Origin: CAZSWS01 sp964610765
GTDB taxonomy: Bacteria; Bacteroidota; Bacteroidia; Bacteroidales; Tannerellaceae
Reading direction: 5' to 3'
Assembly: GCA_964610765.1 (NCBI GenBank)
Contig: CAZSWS010000011.1
Location: forward strand, 1-54,800
Length of the DNA stretch: 54,800 nucleotides
Shown: positions 41,204-49,530 of the stretch, one piece after another
How positions within the stretch are numbered: the stretch's first letter is position 1
Layout of the letters: each line of letters starts with the position of its first letter
Made by a program: the position numbers and the translations under genes
Notes under the pieces: generated by a model
Told to the model about the DNA's origin: nothing
Database searches by the model: none
Seen by the model: the letters and a program-made list of their open reading frames with translations, nothing else

Positions 41204-42937
41204 ATGAAACCAACTTCTCATTCCATAAAATCCGGTCCCCTTTCCGTACTCATAATGTTATTTTTCGCATGCGTTCTTTCTATCAGTCAACTATATGCAC
41301 AAAACAAGACGGTTATAAACGTTTTAAACTATGGTGCTATTCCCAATGATGATATAGACGACTCTTCAGCCTTTACTCAAGCACTGAATGCATGCCGAAA
41401 AGCGCCGGGAGTTACCTTGCTTATTCCACCCGGAGACTACAACTACCGCCACAAACAGGCTTTAGAGTTTGAATATAAAGCAATCAATGGCCAGTATGGT
41501 GAAAATGTACAAGGGCATTTCTTCAAACCTAAAGGCGAATATGTCATCGCGTTAGATATGGATGAATTCAGAGATATCACGATTGAAGCTCAGGGAGCAA
41601 CACTTATTCAAGAAGGGTGGTATGAAGCTGTTTCAATTACAAATGCCAAAAACGTAACCATCAAAGGTCTAAAACTAACACACAAACGACCGCCTTTTAC
41701 AACCGGAAAGATTACGCAATCCACTCCCACTTACTTTGACATGCAGATTGATACAGCTAAATATCCCTACCTAACCGATGCTATCACCGGACGTGTCCAT
41801 TTTTATGACTTGACTCGTCAACGTATATACACCGGGGGTTGGGGTGAGAAAAAAGAACTATTAGCTGATAAGCAAACCATTCGAGTTCATTCAGAAGCAC
41901 AGCCTCAACTTGGAGACTTATGCATCCTTCGCCACAGTGCTCACAACCGAGCAGGTATTCTAATCAAAGAATCTGCTGACATCCTGTTAGAAGATGTGAC
42001 CATTCATAGTCAGCCGGGGATGGGCGTTATCGGACATCGATCTGAGAACATCACACTGAGCAATCTACAAATCATACCTGAAGCCGGCACATATACTTCG
42101 ACTAACACAGATGCGACACATTTCACCAGCTGCAAAGGAAAAATCATTTTTGATGCCTGTAAGTTTGGCGGACAAGGAGATGACTGCACCAATGTTCACA
42201 ACTATTACTGGAGCGTATATAAAGAAACAGATAATAAGAAAATTCGTGTGACGGTTGAAAATGCAGACCTTCATGCCTTGTCACTCGACTATCCGGACAA
42301 AGGCGACACCCTTGTCTTGGTAAAAAAAGAAGATCTAAGTCCGGCTGCCTATTTTACGGTGAAAGATGTAGAGACATCGGTTGAAGACTGGACTGTCATC
42401 GTCACACTCGACCAGTCATTCACCTTTAATCCGGAAGAGCACTACCTGACCAACCAAACCAGACAACCCGCGGTTGACATCATAAACTGCACCGTTCGAA
42501 GCCATATGGCTCGGGCTTTCTTAATTAAAACGAGCAACGTACACATGGCTGGCAACGTCATTCAGTCAAGCAGTGGATCGGCAATTCAATTGGGTGCAGA
42601 AGCCGGATGGAGAGAAAGCAGTCCGGTGAGCAATATACTCATCGAAAACAACTGGATTCTGGACTGCGGTTACGGACATGGTCGCCAGAAAGGGAGTGCT
42701 ATCAGCGCAGAAGTAAATGGCATAAAAAAACGAACTCAACTATTGAACAAGCATATCACGATTCGGAACAATGTCATTCAAGCAGTTGGCGAAAGTGCTA
42801 TCTATATTTCAGATACTGAAGGAGTAAACATCTGCCACAATCAAATTACCGGAAGTAAGAAAGCGATAGTGATTGAAAACTCAGCACATATCGAAGTGGA
42901 ACAAAACGGCACACTACCTATTGATATAAATAAATAA
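41204..42937 (+). CDS. Right-handed beta-helix glycosidase, GH110-like
   Basis: A secreted 577-residue protein; the signal peptide ends near LYAQ. Repeated short strands with Asn and Ile ladders (ITIEAQGATLIQEG, NVTIKGLKLTHKR, ILLEDVTIHSQPGMGVIG) show a parallel beta-helix. The block NTDATHFTSCKGKIIF, then GGQGDDCTNVH, resembles the GH110 alpha-1,3-galactosidase active-site region with its paired Asp. Pectate-lyase-like or other beta-helix families remain possible. It is followed after 26 nt by a six-hairpin glycosidase on the same strand, and diverges from a sialate O-acetylesterase, so the three likely act on one glycan. Confidence 0.62.
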   Translation: MKPTSHSIKSGPLSVLIMLFFACVLSISQLYAQNKTVINVLNYGAIPNDDIDDSSAFTQALNACRKAPGVTLLIPPGDYNYRHKQALEFEYKAINGQYGENVQGHFFKPKGEYVIALDMDEFRDITIEAQGATLIQEGWYEAVSITNAKNVTIKGLKLTHKRPPFTTGKITQSTPTYFDMQIDTAKYPYLTDAITGRVHFYDLTRQRIYTGGWGEKKELLADKQTIRVHSEAQPQLGDLCILRHSAHNRAGILIKESADILLEDVTIHSQPGMGVIGHRSENITLSNLQIIPEAGTYTSTNTDATHFTSCKGKIIFDACKFGGQGDDCTNVHNYYWSVYKETDNKKIRVTVENADLHALSLDYPDKGDTLVLVKKEDLSPAAYFTVKDVETSVEDWTVIVTLDQSFTFNPEEHYLTNQTRQPAVDIINCTVRSHMARAFLIKTSNVHMAGNVIQSSSGSAIQLGAEAGWRESSPVSNILIENNWILDCGYGHGRQKGSAISAEVNGIKKRTQLLNKHITIRNNVIQAVGESAIYISDTEGVNICHNQITGSKKAIVIENSAHIEVEQNGTLPIDINK

Positions 42938-42963
42938 ATAAATAACATACATAAAAAACCCAA

Positions 42964-45012
42964 ATGAAAAACTTAAAACTAACTTTATTAGTGCTATTTG
43001 CCTTGGCATGTACTACCTTTTCGGTGTCAGCTCAAGACCGTTGGCAAATACAGGACAACGGACAACGTATCACCTGGAATACCGGCAAAGACATTCCGCA
43101 TCACGACCATATCGAAATGGGTGGATTACAAATGTCTGCCGTACTCAGGTATGGTGTCAATGCGGATGGCTCATTCCAATTGGAACGCTCGATGGTTTGG
43201 CCCATGTTGAGAACATTACCTGACAACACACATGCCAGTTTGATGCAACGCTTTGCTATCGACTATCCTTCATTACTTTTAGTCAATGGTTTGACGCTTA
43301 ATAATGAAAATGTAAAATCAATCACACTGGACGGCAGACTAACCGTTGTAAGTGAATATGCAACCGGCTATGTCAATATTGGTGCAGCACGCAATAGAAC
43401 TCCTCAGAAGGTGGTTGAAATTACCCGTGTGTTTTTCCCATCAACAGACAAGCCCATGCTATGCGAACGGTATACGGTGAAAAATATTTCAGAAAGAAAC
43501 ATCTCAGTCGTTATTCCGACACAACGCAACGAATACAAAACAGACCCCCAGAAAGGGAAAGACGGCAGCTATACAATGGTTACCTCCATTCAAAAAGGGG
43601 ACAACCAGCTGCATCAGCTCAAACCGGGAGAAGTTTGTACTTTTCACGCCTCGGTACAAGCCTATAAAAATGGTCAAACTGAAGTATCTATGGATGGGAA
43701 AAAAGAAGAACAAGCAAGGATGGCTTATATCCATGAGGTCAAAAACAATTTGCGCTTTGTATCACCCGACCCTATCATGAATACGGCATTCGATTTTGCC
43801 AAAGTCAGAGCTTCTGAAAGTATTTATAAAACGGCTGGAGGACTGATGCATGGTCCAGGTGGCGAATCATACTACGCGGCGATATGGGCTAATGACCAAG
43901 CCGAATATGTCAATCCGTTCTTCCCCTATTTAGGCTATAAAAACGGTAATGAATCGGCGTTCAATTCATTCATGCATTTTTCACGCTTTATGAACGATGA
44001 ATACAAACCAATCCCAAGCTCAATTATTGCAGAGGGCAGAGATATTTGGAATGGAGCCGGAGACCGGGGAGATGCCGCCATGATAGCTTATGGTGCAGCC
44101 AGATATGCTTTGGCATACGGAGATAAAGAAGAAGCTGAGAAACTTTGGCCGTTGATAGAATGGTGTTTAGAGTTTTGCAAAAGAAAGCTGAATGAGCAAG
44201 GCGTAGTCAAATCAGACTCTGACGAGCTGGAAGGTCGTTTTCCTGCCGGTGATGCAAACCTTTGCACTTCTTCTCTTTATTATGATGCACTGATTTCTGC
44301 CAGTCATTTAGCCAAAGAGTTGCGTAAGAACGCAGCTGTAAAAACGTATAAAAATGAAGCGAAAAAACTACATACAGCTATCAACAACTACTTTGGAGCT
44401 AATGTAGAAGGCTTTGACACCTACCAATATTACGAAGGAAACGATATACTTCGCTCGTGGATATGCATTCCGCTGACGGTAGATATCTTTGAGCGAAAAG
44501 AAGGAACGATTGATGCCTTATTCTCACCTCGTTTATGGACAGCGAACGGACTACTGACACAGGCAGGAACAGAAACATTTTGGGATCGATCCACATTATA
44601 TGCTCTCAGAGGGGTATATGCAGCAGGGGCTAGAGATAAAGCAACTGAATATATGCAAAGATACTCGCGCCAACGATTAGTCGGCGACCATGTGCCCTAC
44701 CCTATTGAAGCATGGCCGGAGGGCAATCAGCGACATCTATCAGCTGAAAGCGGGTTGTATTGCCGGATCGTAACAGAAGGTATATTTGGCATCCGTCCAA
44801 CCGGTTTTAAAACTTTTTCTATCACTCCTCAACTTCCTGAAGAATGGAATGAAATGGCACTTGAAAACATACAGGCTTTTGAAGGAAGCCCATTTGACAT
44901 AGAAATAACAAGAGTGTCAGGGGATAAAATAAAAATCACTCTAATCCAAGATGGAAAAGTAATTAAGAGCATACAAACGAAAAACGGAACATCACAACCA
45001 ATCAAATTATAG
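42964..45012 (+). CDS. Secreted six-hairpin glycosidase superfamily protein
   Basis: A 682-residue protein with a signal peptide ending near VSAQ. The first 270 residues look like a beta-sandwich (TWNTGKDIPHHDHIEMGG). The rest is an alpha/alpha barrel of the six-hairpin glycosidase type, seen in YYAAIWANDQAEYVNPFF, IWNGAGDRGDAAMIAYGAARYAL and TAGTETFWDRSTLYALRG-type blocks (here QAGTETFWDRSTL), ending in a small beta domain. The catalytic acids cannot be assigned with confidence; Asp and Glu in DSDELEGRFPAGDAN are candidates. I cannot place it in a numbered family. It forms an operon with the beta-helix gene and ends in a strong terminator. Confidence 0.65.
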   Translation: MKNLKLTLLVLFALACTTFSVSAQDRWQIQDNGQRITWNTGKDIPHHDHIEMGGLQMSAVLRYGVNADGSFQLERSMVWPMLRTLPDNTHASLMQRFAIDYPSLLLVNGLTLNNENVKSITLDGRLTVVSEYATGYVNIGAARNRTPQKVVEITRVFFPSTDKPMLCERYTVKNISERNISVVIPTQRNEYKTDPQKGKDGSYTMVTSIQKGDNQLHQLKPGEVCTFHASVQAYKNGQTEVSMDGKKEEQARMAYIHEVKNNLRFVSPDPIMNTAFDFAKVRASESIYKTAGGLMHGPGGESYYAAIWANDQAEYVNPFFPYLGYKNGNESAFNSFMHFSRFMNDEYKPIPSSIIAEGRDIWNGAGDRGDAAMIAYGAARYALAYGDKEEAEKLWPLIEWCLEFCKRKLNEQGVVKSDSDELEGRFPAGDANLCTSSLYYDALISASHLAKELRKNAAVKTYKNEAKKLHTAINNYFGANVEGFDTYQYYEGNDILRSWICIPLTVDIFERKEGTIDALFSPRLWTANGLLTQAGTETFWDRSTLYALRGVYAAGARDKATEYMQRYSRQRLVGDHVPYPIEAWPEGNQRHLSAESGLYCRIVTEGIFGIRPTGFKTFSITPQLPEEWNEMALENIQAFEGSPFDIEITRVSGDKIKITLIQDGKVIKSIQTKNGTSQPIKL

Positions 45013-45025
45013 TATTGACAAAACA

Positions 45026-45065
45026 GAAAAGAGCTTACATACCTGATTCTATGTAAGCTCTTTTC
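45026..45065. terminator. Bidirectional terminator after the glycan genes
   Basis: A perfect 16-bp stem (45026-45041 with 45050-45065, core GAGCTTACATA) with an 8-nt loop and AAAA/TTTT flanks, between convergent genes. Confidence 0.9.
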
Positions 45066-45081
45066 GCTGCTTTCTATATCT

Positions 45082-46323
45082 TTATTTTTCTCGGTTAAAG
45101 TAAGCTATTTCTGTATCTGTACAAAGACAGGCTTCTAGTGATTCTCGTATTTTCTGCTCATCCATATGCTGTCCGATAAAAACCAACTCTACAATCCGAT
45201 CACCAAACCGCTCGTCCCAACGACTCATAATATACTCTTTATTGGCTTTAAACACCTGATTGTTTTCTCTCGCTAGCTCAGACAAGGAAGCCCACCAAAC
45301 GCCAATACTCTTAATCGTAAATGAAGCACCGGCCTGACTCAGCATGAGCGTATCATGGGGCGTGTCTGCAAACCATAAAAAGCCTTTACACCTCACAATA
45401 CCTTTATCCCATTCTTTTGCTACGTATTTATCAAAACGCTTGGGATGGAAAGGTCGTCTCGACTCAAAAACAAACGATGCAATGCCATACTCGTCCATTA
45501 CATGGTCATGCGACGAATCACAATCGCACGGGTAATCATGTCCACAAGCGTGCGAGTGTCCGTTGGGAGCATCATGTGTATGCTTATCTTCATGGTCTGC
45601 CAATATTTTTTGCCATCCGGCACTCTCAGCCGCTTTCTCAAAATTAAATAGCCGTGTATTTAGAATCTCATTTAAATCTATATTCGTATGCTCAGTGGTA
45701 ATGACTTTCGCTTCCGGGTTCAACCCTTCAATCATACGTCGCACACTCTCCAGTTCATACGGTGTAGCTAAGTCAGCTTTATTTACTAAAATCACATCTG
45801 CAAATTCAACCTGTTCCAACATCAAATCAGCGATTGACATATTACCGGATACCGGTGTAGAAGTCTTGCGATCTTTTTCAACCGGACCGAAAGTTTTATA
45901 AAAGGTATCCGCATCTACTACAGTCACCATCGTGTCTAAACGCGTTGCTTCCGTCAAGCTAAAGTCTTTTGTGGGCTCAGCAAATAAAAAAGTTTGCGCT
46001 ATTGGCATGGGCTCACAAACACCGGTTCCCTCAATCAAAACATAGTCGAAATCTCCTTTTTTCACTAATTTGGCCATAGCATCAACCAAGTCACCGCGCA
46101 AAGAACAGCAGATACACCCATTACTCAGCTGGATCATTTCTTCATCTGAAGACAGCAATCCTCCTTTTTCAATCAGCTGCGCATCAATATTCACAGCTCC
46201 CAAATCATTTAAGATAACAGCCACACGCATTTGTTGCTTATTGTGCAACACATGATTCAACAGGGTTGTTTTTCCTGCGCCTAAGAAACCACTTAGAACG
46301 GTAACGGGTACTTTCTCTTTCAT
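45082..46323 (-). CDS. COG0523 (CobW/ZNG1-like) GTPase metallochaperone
   Basis: A 413-residue protein. The P-loop is SGFLGAGKTTLL, the metal motif is GCICC with Cys70, Cys72 and Cys73, and the guanine-specificity motif is VNKAD. A His- and Cys-rich insert near residues 250-290 (HTHDAPNGHSHACGHD, then CDCDSSHDH) would bind zinc or another metal. The C-terminal CobW domain is present. Family members deliver metals to enzymes under zinc shortage or are linked to cobalamin. I saw no convincing Zur box, and no partner gene is adjacent, so the client is unknown. A -7 box lies about 20 nt upstream of the start. Confidence 0.9.
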   Translation of the reverse strand: MKEKVPVTVLSGFLGAGKTTLLNHVLHNKQQMRVAVILNDLGAVNIDAQLIEKGGLLSSDEEMIQLSNGCICCSLRGDLVDAMAKLVKKGDFDYVLIEGTGVCEPMPIAQTFLFAEPTKDFSLTEATRLDTMVTVVDADTFYKTFGPVEKDRKTSTPVSGNMSIADLMLEQVEFADVILVNKADLATPYELESVRRMIEGLNPEAKVITTEHTNIDLNEILNTRLFNFEKAAESAGWQKILADHEDKHTHDAPNGHSHACGHDYPCDCDSSHDHVMDEYGIASFVFESRRPFHPKRFDKYVAKEWDKGIVRCKGFLWFADTPHDTLMLSQAGASFTIKSIGVWWASLSELARENNQVFKANKEYIMSRWDERFGDRIVELVFIGQHMDEQKIRESLEACLCTDTEIAYFNREK

Positions 46324-46342
46324 TCTCTATTTATTTTTCTTC

Positions 46343-46350
46343 CAAAAATA
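46343..46350 (-). promoter_or_regulatory. -7 promoter box of the COG0523 GTPase gene
   Basis: The minus-strand sequence TATTTTTG matches TAnnTTTG and lies 20 nt upstream of the start codon, so the leader is short. Confidence 0.45.
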
Positions 46351-46407
46351 CACACGAAGTAGCAGTTTCAAGCCATTCCCCCGTGTAAAACACGATAATA
46401 ATACTTT

Positions 46408-47007
46408 TTAAACTAAAACGCCCGTTTGCCTAAACATGCGTTCATACTCAACTGCCTTTTCTTCAATCGGTTTAGGGTATGCCCGAGAAGTAGAAGGCAT
46501 GCGATACAGCTCCAGATGTCTTGATGTATCGATGATAAAATGTGTATGCTCTCCTACACGGGGTTCGTCGGCCGAAACAACTGTTAGCAAAGTGTCCATC
46601 GCTTTCTGACCGGTAACAGACACTGCTTTACAACTCGGTATTTGCCGAAGAATTTCAGGTATATTTGCAGGAGTAACCACTTCTAAAAACTTATCGGACG
46701 CATTGTCTTTCAACCGACGCACCTCGGCTGCCGTATCGCCTAAAGCAATACCAACCTCTTGACAAAATGAACGAACACGACTTTCATCAAAAGCTTTGGT
46801 TCGCTGCTTATCCAAAAAGTAGGTCTTGTCATTAAAGAAAAGCAGACCTACAATGCGCCACATATCATTTTGCAAGTTCGGATAATAAAAATTCATTGAC
46901 CAACGCTTCATGGGAGGAGGGAAACTACCTAATAGTAGTATCTTTGCATGCTCAGGCAAGAAAAATCCTAAAGGATGTTTCTCAACAGGATTGATGTTTT
47001 TTTCCAT
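46408..47007 (-). CDS. Uracil-DNA glycosylase superfamily protein
   Basis: A 199-residue protein starting at the ATG at 47007 (MEKNINPVEKHPLG). The motif KILLLGSFPPPMKRWSMNF, then YYPNLQNDMWRI, belongs to UDG-superfamily proteins: GSFPPP stands in place of the GQDPY motif of standard UDGs, and the Asn in YPNxxNDMWR is the conserved base-binding residue region. The C-terminal leucine-loop equivalent is likely in YRMPSTSRAYP. It probably removes damaged bases such as uracil from DNA, but activity is inferred. Its -7 box abuts the start codon and only 26 nt separate it from the divergent mnmD gene. Confidence 0.83.
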   Translation of the reverse strand: MEKNINPVEKHPLGFFLPEHAKILLLGSFPPPMKRWSMNFYYPNLQNDMWRIVGLLFFNDKTYFLDKQRTKAFDESRVRSFCQEVGIALGDTAAEVRRLKDNASDKFLEVVTPANIPEILRQIPSCKAVSVTGQKAMDTLLTVVSADEPRVGEHTHFIIDTSRHLELYRMPSTSRAYPKPIEEKAVEYERMFRQTGVLV

Positions 47008-47010
47008 ACA

Positions 47011-47018
47011 CAAAGATA
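47011..47018 (-). promoter_or_regulatory. -7 promoter box of the UDG-family gene
   Basis: The minus-strand sequence TATCTTTG matches TAnnTTTG and ends 3 nt before the ATG at 47007, predicting a leaderless mRNA. Confidence 0.45.
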
Positions 47019-47033
47019 CTTATTTATCTATTA

Positions 47034-47738
47034 ATGAATATAAACGAAGTAGAACAGGCTGACTCAAGCAACCCATCAGACAGGAAGCTAATCACCACCT
47101 CCGATGGAAGCCATACGCTCTATATCCCTGCAATGGATGAGCAATATCACTCTGTAAATGGTGCGATTACAGAATCCATGCATATCTTTATAGAGAAAGG
47201 TTTGAAATCTATTCAGAAAAAAGAGATTCGCATATTTGAAGTAGGATTTGGAACAGGGCTTAACGCCTTTCTTACTTGGTTAAAAAGCCGAGAGAAAGGA
47301 ATAACTGTTTCTTATTATACGGTTGAGAAGTATCCTTTGGAAGAAAAACTGTTCACTTCATTGAATTATCCTGAACTACTATCTCCCCATGATCAGTCAT
47401 TTTTTCTTGAACTACACACGTCTCCGTGGGAAAAGGACAGACTGATTGGAGAGCATTTCACGCTGCATAAAATACAATCAGATATCAATGTTTGCCCCAT
47501 TCCCTCAGCTATTGACTTAGTTTACTTTGATGCTTTTGCACCCAATAAGCAAGACGGCATCTGGTCGCAAGAATTATTCGACAAGCTGTATAGTCAAATG
47601 ACTATTAACGGAGTGTTAACAACCTACTGCGCCAAAGGAATTGTTCGAAGAATGATGCAAGCAAGTGGATTTGAAGTAGAACGTATAGAAGGTCCTCCCG
47701 GCAAGCGAGAAATGCTCCGAGCCATAAAAAGGGCTTGA
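47034..47738 (+). CDS. mnmD: tRNA 5-methylaminomethyl-2-thiouridine methyltransferase MnmD
   Basis: A 234-residue stand-alone version of the MnmC2 methyltransferase. It uses S-adenosylmethionine to make the final methylation of mnm5s2U in the wobble position of some tRNAs. The SAM-binding motif is RIFEVGFGTGLNAFLTWL and the catalytic Asp region is DLVYFDAFAPNKQDGIW. A segment near the start, LYIPAMDEQYHSVNGAITES, matches the family. The MnmC1 oxidase half is absent, as is normal in Bacteroidetes. It diverges from the UDG-family gene over 26 nt, so its promoter must lie within that gene's start region. Confidence 0.92.
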   Translation: MNINEVEQADSSNPSDRKLITTSDGSHTLYIPAMDEQYHSVNGAITESMHIFIEKGLKSIQKKEIRIFEVGFGTGLNAFLTWLKSREKGITVSYYTVEKYPLEEKLFTSLNYPELLSPHDQSFFLELHTSPWEKDRLIGEHFTLHKIQSDINVCPIPSAIDLVYFDAFAPNKQDGIWSQELFDKLYSQMTINGVLTTYCAKGIVRRMMQASGFEVERIEGPPGKREMLRAIKRA

Positions 47739-47876
47739 ACATACCACCCTTTACACCCCCTCTTGACAGCATAGACTAACAAATCAATCTCTTTTTCGAG
47801 CTTCAAGTTACATTTTTTAAAAGGGGTGGAAAATAACAGGGGTTTTAGGGGAGAAAAAAGCTGCCAGAATGACAGA

Positions 47877-47964
47877 AAAAAAAGACTATAGAGAATTGAG
47901 AAAAAGACTATAGAGATTTTACAAAAAGACTACTGTGTTTTTATCAAAAGACTATAGTCTTTTT
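47877..47964. repeat. A-rich 22-23 bp direct repeats ending in a palindrome at the gap
   Basis: Three units, each starting AAAAAGACTA, lie at 47877-47900, 47901-47922 and 47923-47945. The fourth (from 47946) is AAAAGACTATAGTCTTTT at 47947-47964, a perfect 18-bp palindrome, and the N-run follows directly. The array lies between mnmD and the convergent Lrp-type gene. If symmetric, it would continue inverted in the gap. No ORF spans it. Confidence 0.7.
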
Positions 47965-48064
47965 NNNNNNNNNNNNNNNNNNNNNNNNNNNNNNNNNNNN
48001 NNNNNNNNNNNNNNNNNNNNNNNNNNNNNNNNNNNNNNNNNNNNNNNNNNNNNNNNNNNNNNNN
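47965..48064. other. Assembly gap of 100 Ns
   Basis: Exactly 100 unresolved bases, the usual placeholder for a gap of unknown length. It removes the last few codons of the Lrp-type gene and the far side of the repeat array, so nothing can be said about the true distance. Confidence 0.98.
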
Positions 48065-48501
48065 CTAAATGACTCTTTAAACGAAATCAAAGTTTCTGTC
48101 CTAGCCAATCCCAAAGGTTGTAGTTTGTTATGAATAATATGCAGCAAATGTTGATTATTGCGTGCATATAACTTAATAAACAAATCATAAGCCCCGGTAG
48201 TATAATGACACTCAACCACTTCAGGCATTTTTCTCAAAGCTTCAGTAACGGCAGGAAATTGTCCGGGAGAAGTTAAATACAACCCCATGTAAGCACAAGT
48301 TTCATAGCCTACACGAGAGCTATCAATAATGTATTCGGAGCCTTTGATAACCCCTGCATTCGTTAGTTTTTGAATTCGTTGATGAATTGCTGCACCAGAA
48401 ACGTTGCACTCTCTCGCCACCTCTAAAAAAGGAATCCTTGCATTACCTATGATAAGCTTTAGGATATTTTCATCTAATTCATCTAATTCAAGATGCATCA
48501 T
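48065..48501 (-). CDS. Lrp/AsnC family transcriptional regulator (3' end in gap)
   Basis: About 145 residues are visible before the gap. The N-terminal winged helix-turn-helix is LDELDENILKLIIGNARIPF, then VSGAAIHQRIQKLTNAGVI; the C-terminal RAM ligand domain follows with ECHYTTGAYDLFIKLYARN and LARTETLISF. Only some ten residues should be missing, as family members are about 155 residues. Two adjacent ATGs (48501, 48498) can serve as the start. It lies just downstream of aguB on the same strand, so it might sense an amino acid or polyamine-related compound, but this is inference. The frame read through the Ns is not meaningful. Confidence 0.9.
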
Positions 48502-48539
48502 ATTTACTATATTTTGAATGTTTTACTATCAATTTATAG

Positions 48540-48547
48540 CAAAAGTA
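48540..48547 (-). promoter_or_regulatory. -7 promoter box of the Lrp-type gene
   Basis: The minus-strand sequence TACTTTTG matches TAnnTTTG and lies about 39 nt upstream of the start, within the 85-nt gap after aguB, so the regulator can be transcribed separately. Confidence 0.45.
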
Positions 48548-48586
48548 AGTATTTTTTCAATAGAAATCCATGTATCTCCGTAAATA

Positions 48587-49465
48587 TTAATCATCTAAGT
48601 AGCGTTTGTCTAACGAGTCATACATATCTATACGACGGTCCCGTAAGAATGGCCACCATCTTCGTACTTGTTCAGCCCCCTCTATATCAACATCTACGAC
48701 TACCACACTTTCAGAATCGTAAGGCACTTCATAAATAAATTCACCCTGTGGCCCAACCACGAAGCTATTACCCCAAAATCGAATGCCTGTAGTCAGTCCT
48801 GATGGGTCCGGCTCAAAACCGGTGCGATTGACCGACACGACCGGCAAACCATTCGCTATGGCATGCCCTCGCTGAACAGTAATCCATGCATCTCGCTGGC
48901 GCATTTTTTCGTCGTCATCATCTTCCTCACTCCATCCAATAGCTGTTGGATAAATCAATAGGTCTGCACCTCTTAAAGTCATTAGTCGGGCTGCTTCAGG
49001 ATACCACTGGTCCCAGCAAACTAACACGCCTAATTTTCCCACTGAGGTTTTAATAGGATGAAAGCCCATGTCGCCCGGCGTGAAGTAAAATTTCTCGTAA
49101 AAGCCCGGATCATCCGGTATATGCATCTTCCGATAAGTTCCTGCTATCGTACCATCTTTCTCAATCACCACAGCTGTGTTATGATATAATCCACGTGCAC
49201 GTTTTTCAAAAAGAGACAATACTAAAACAACTTTATTTCTCTTGGCTATTCTGCCAAAGTACTCAGTAGAAGGACCGGGTATCGTCTCAGCCAGGTCAAA
49301 CAAATCGGTATTTTCTGTCTGGCAAAAATAGAGTGTGTTATGCAATTCTTGCAATACAACCACATCAGCTCCGTCTTTGGCACAACGCGCTATATTTTCT
49401 TTCAGTCGAGACATATTAGAAGCCACATCTTGGCTACAAGACTGTTGAATGATTCCTACTTTCAT
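48587..49465 (-). CDS. aguB: N-carbamoylputrescine amidohydrolase
   Basis: AguB hydrolyses N-carbamoylputrescine to putrescine, CO2 and ammonia. The 292-residue protein belongs to the nitrilase superfamily: the catalytic Glu is in VVVLQELHN, the Lys in YRKMHIPDDPGFYEK and the Cys in LGVLVCWDQWYPEAARLM. The segment DPGFYEKFYFTPGD is typical of AguB. It follows aguA by 65 nt on the same strand, so the pair converts agmatine to putrescine, the precursor for spermidine synthesis. Confidence 0.94.
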   Translation of the reverse strand: MKVGIIQQSCSQDVASNMSRLKENIARCAKDGADVVVLQELHNTLYFCQTENTDLFDLAETIPGPSTEYFGRIAKRNKVVLVLSLFEKRARGLYHNTAVVIEKDGTIAGTYRKMHIPDDPGFYEKFYFTPGDMGFHPIKTSVGKLGVLVCWDQWYPEAARLMTLRGADLLIYPTAIGWSEEDDDDEKMRQRDAWITVQRGHAIANGLPVVSVNRTGFEPDPSGLTTGIRFWGNSFVVGPQGEFIYEVPYDSESVVVVDVDIEGAEQVRRWWPFLRDRRIDMYDSLDKRYLDD

Positions 49466-49530
49466 TTATATCTTATTTCTTATTTAATTCATCAATGAAT
49501 AGACATCAATATCTATTTGATATACAATGG

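Noticed and set aside
47944..48064. Continuation of the Lrp-type protein through the Ns into the repeat (ending KKTIVF)
   Set aside because: The reading through 100 placeholder Ns has no meaning, and the family normally ends within about ten residues of the gap edge.
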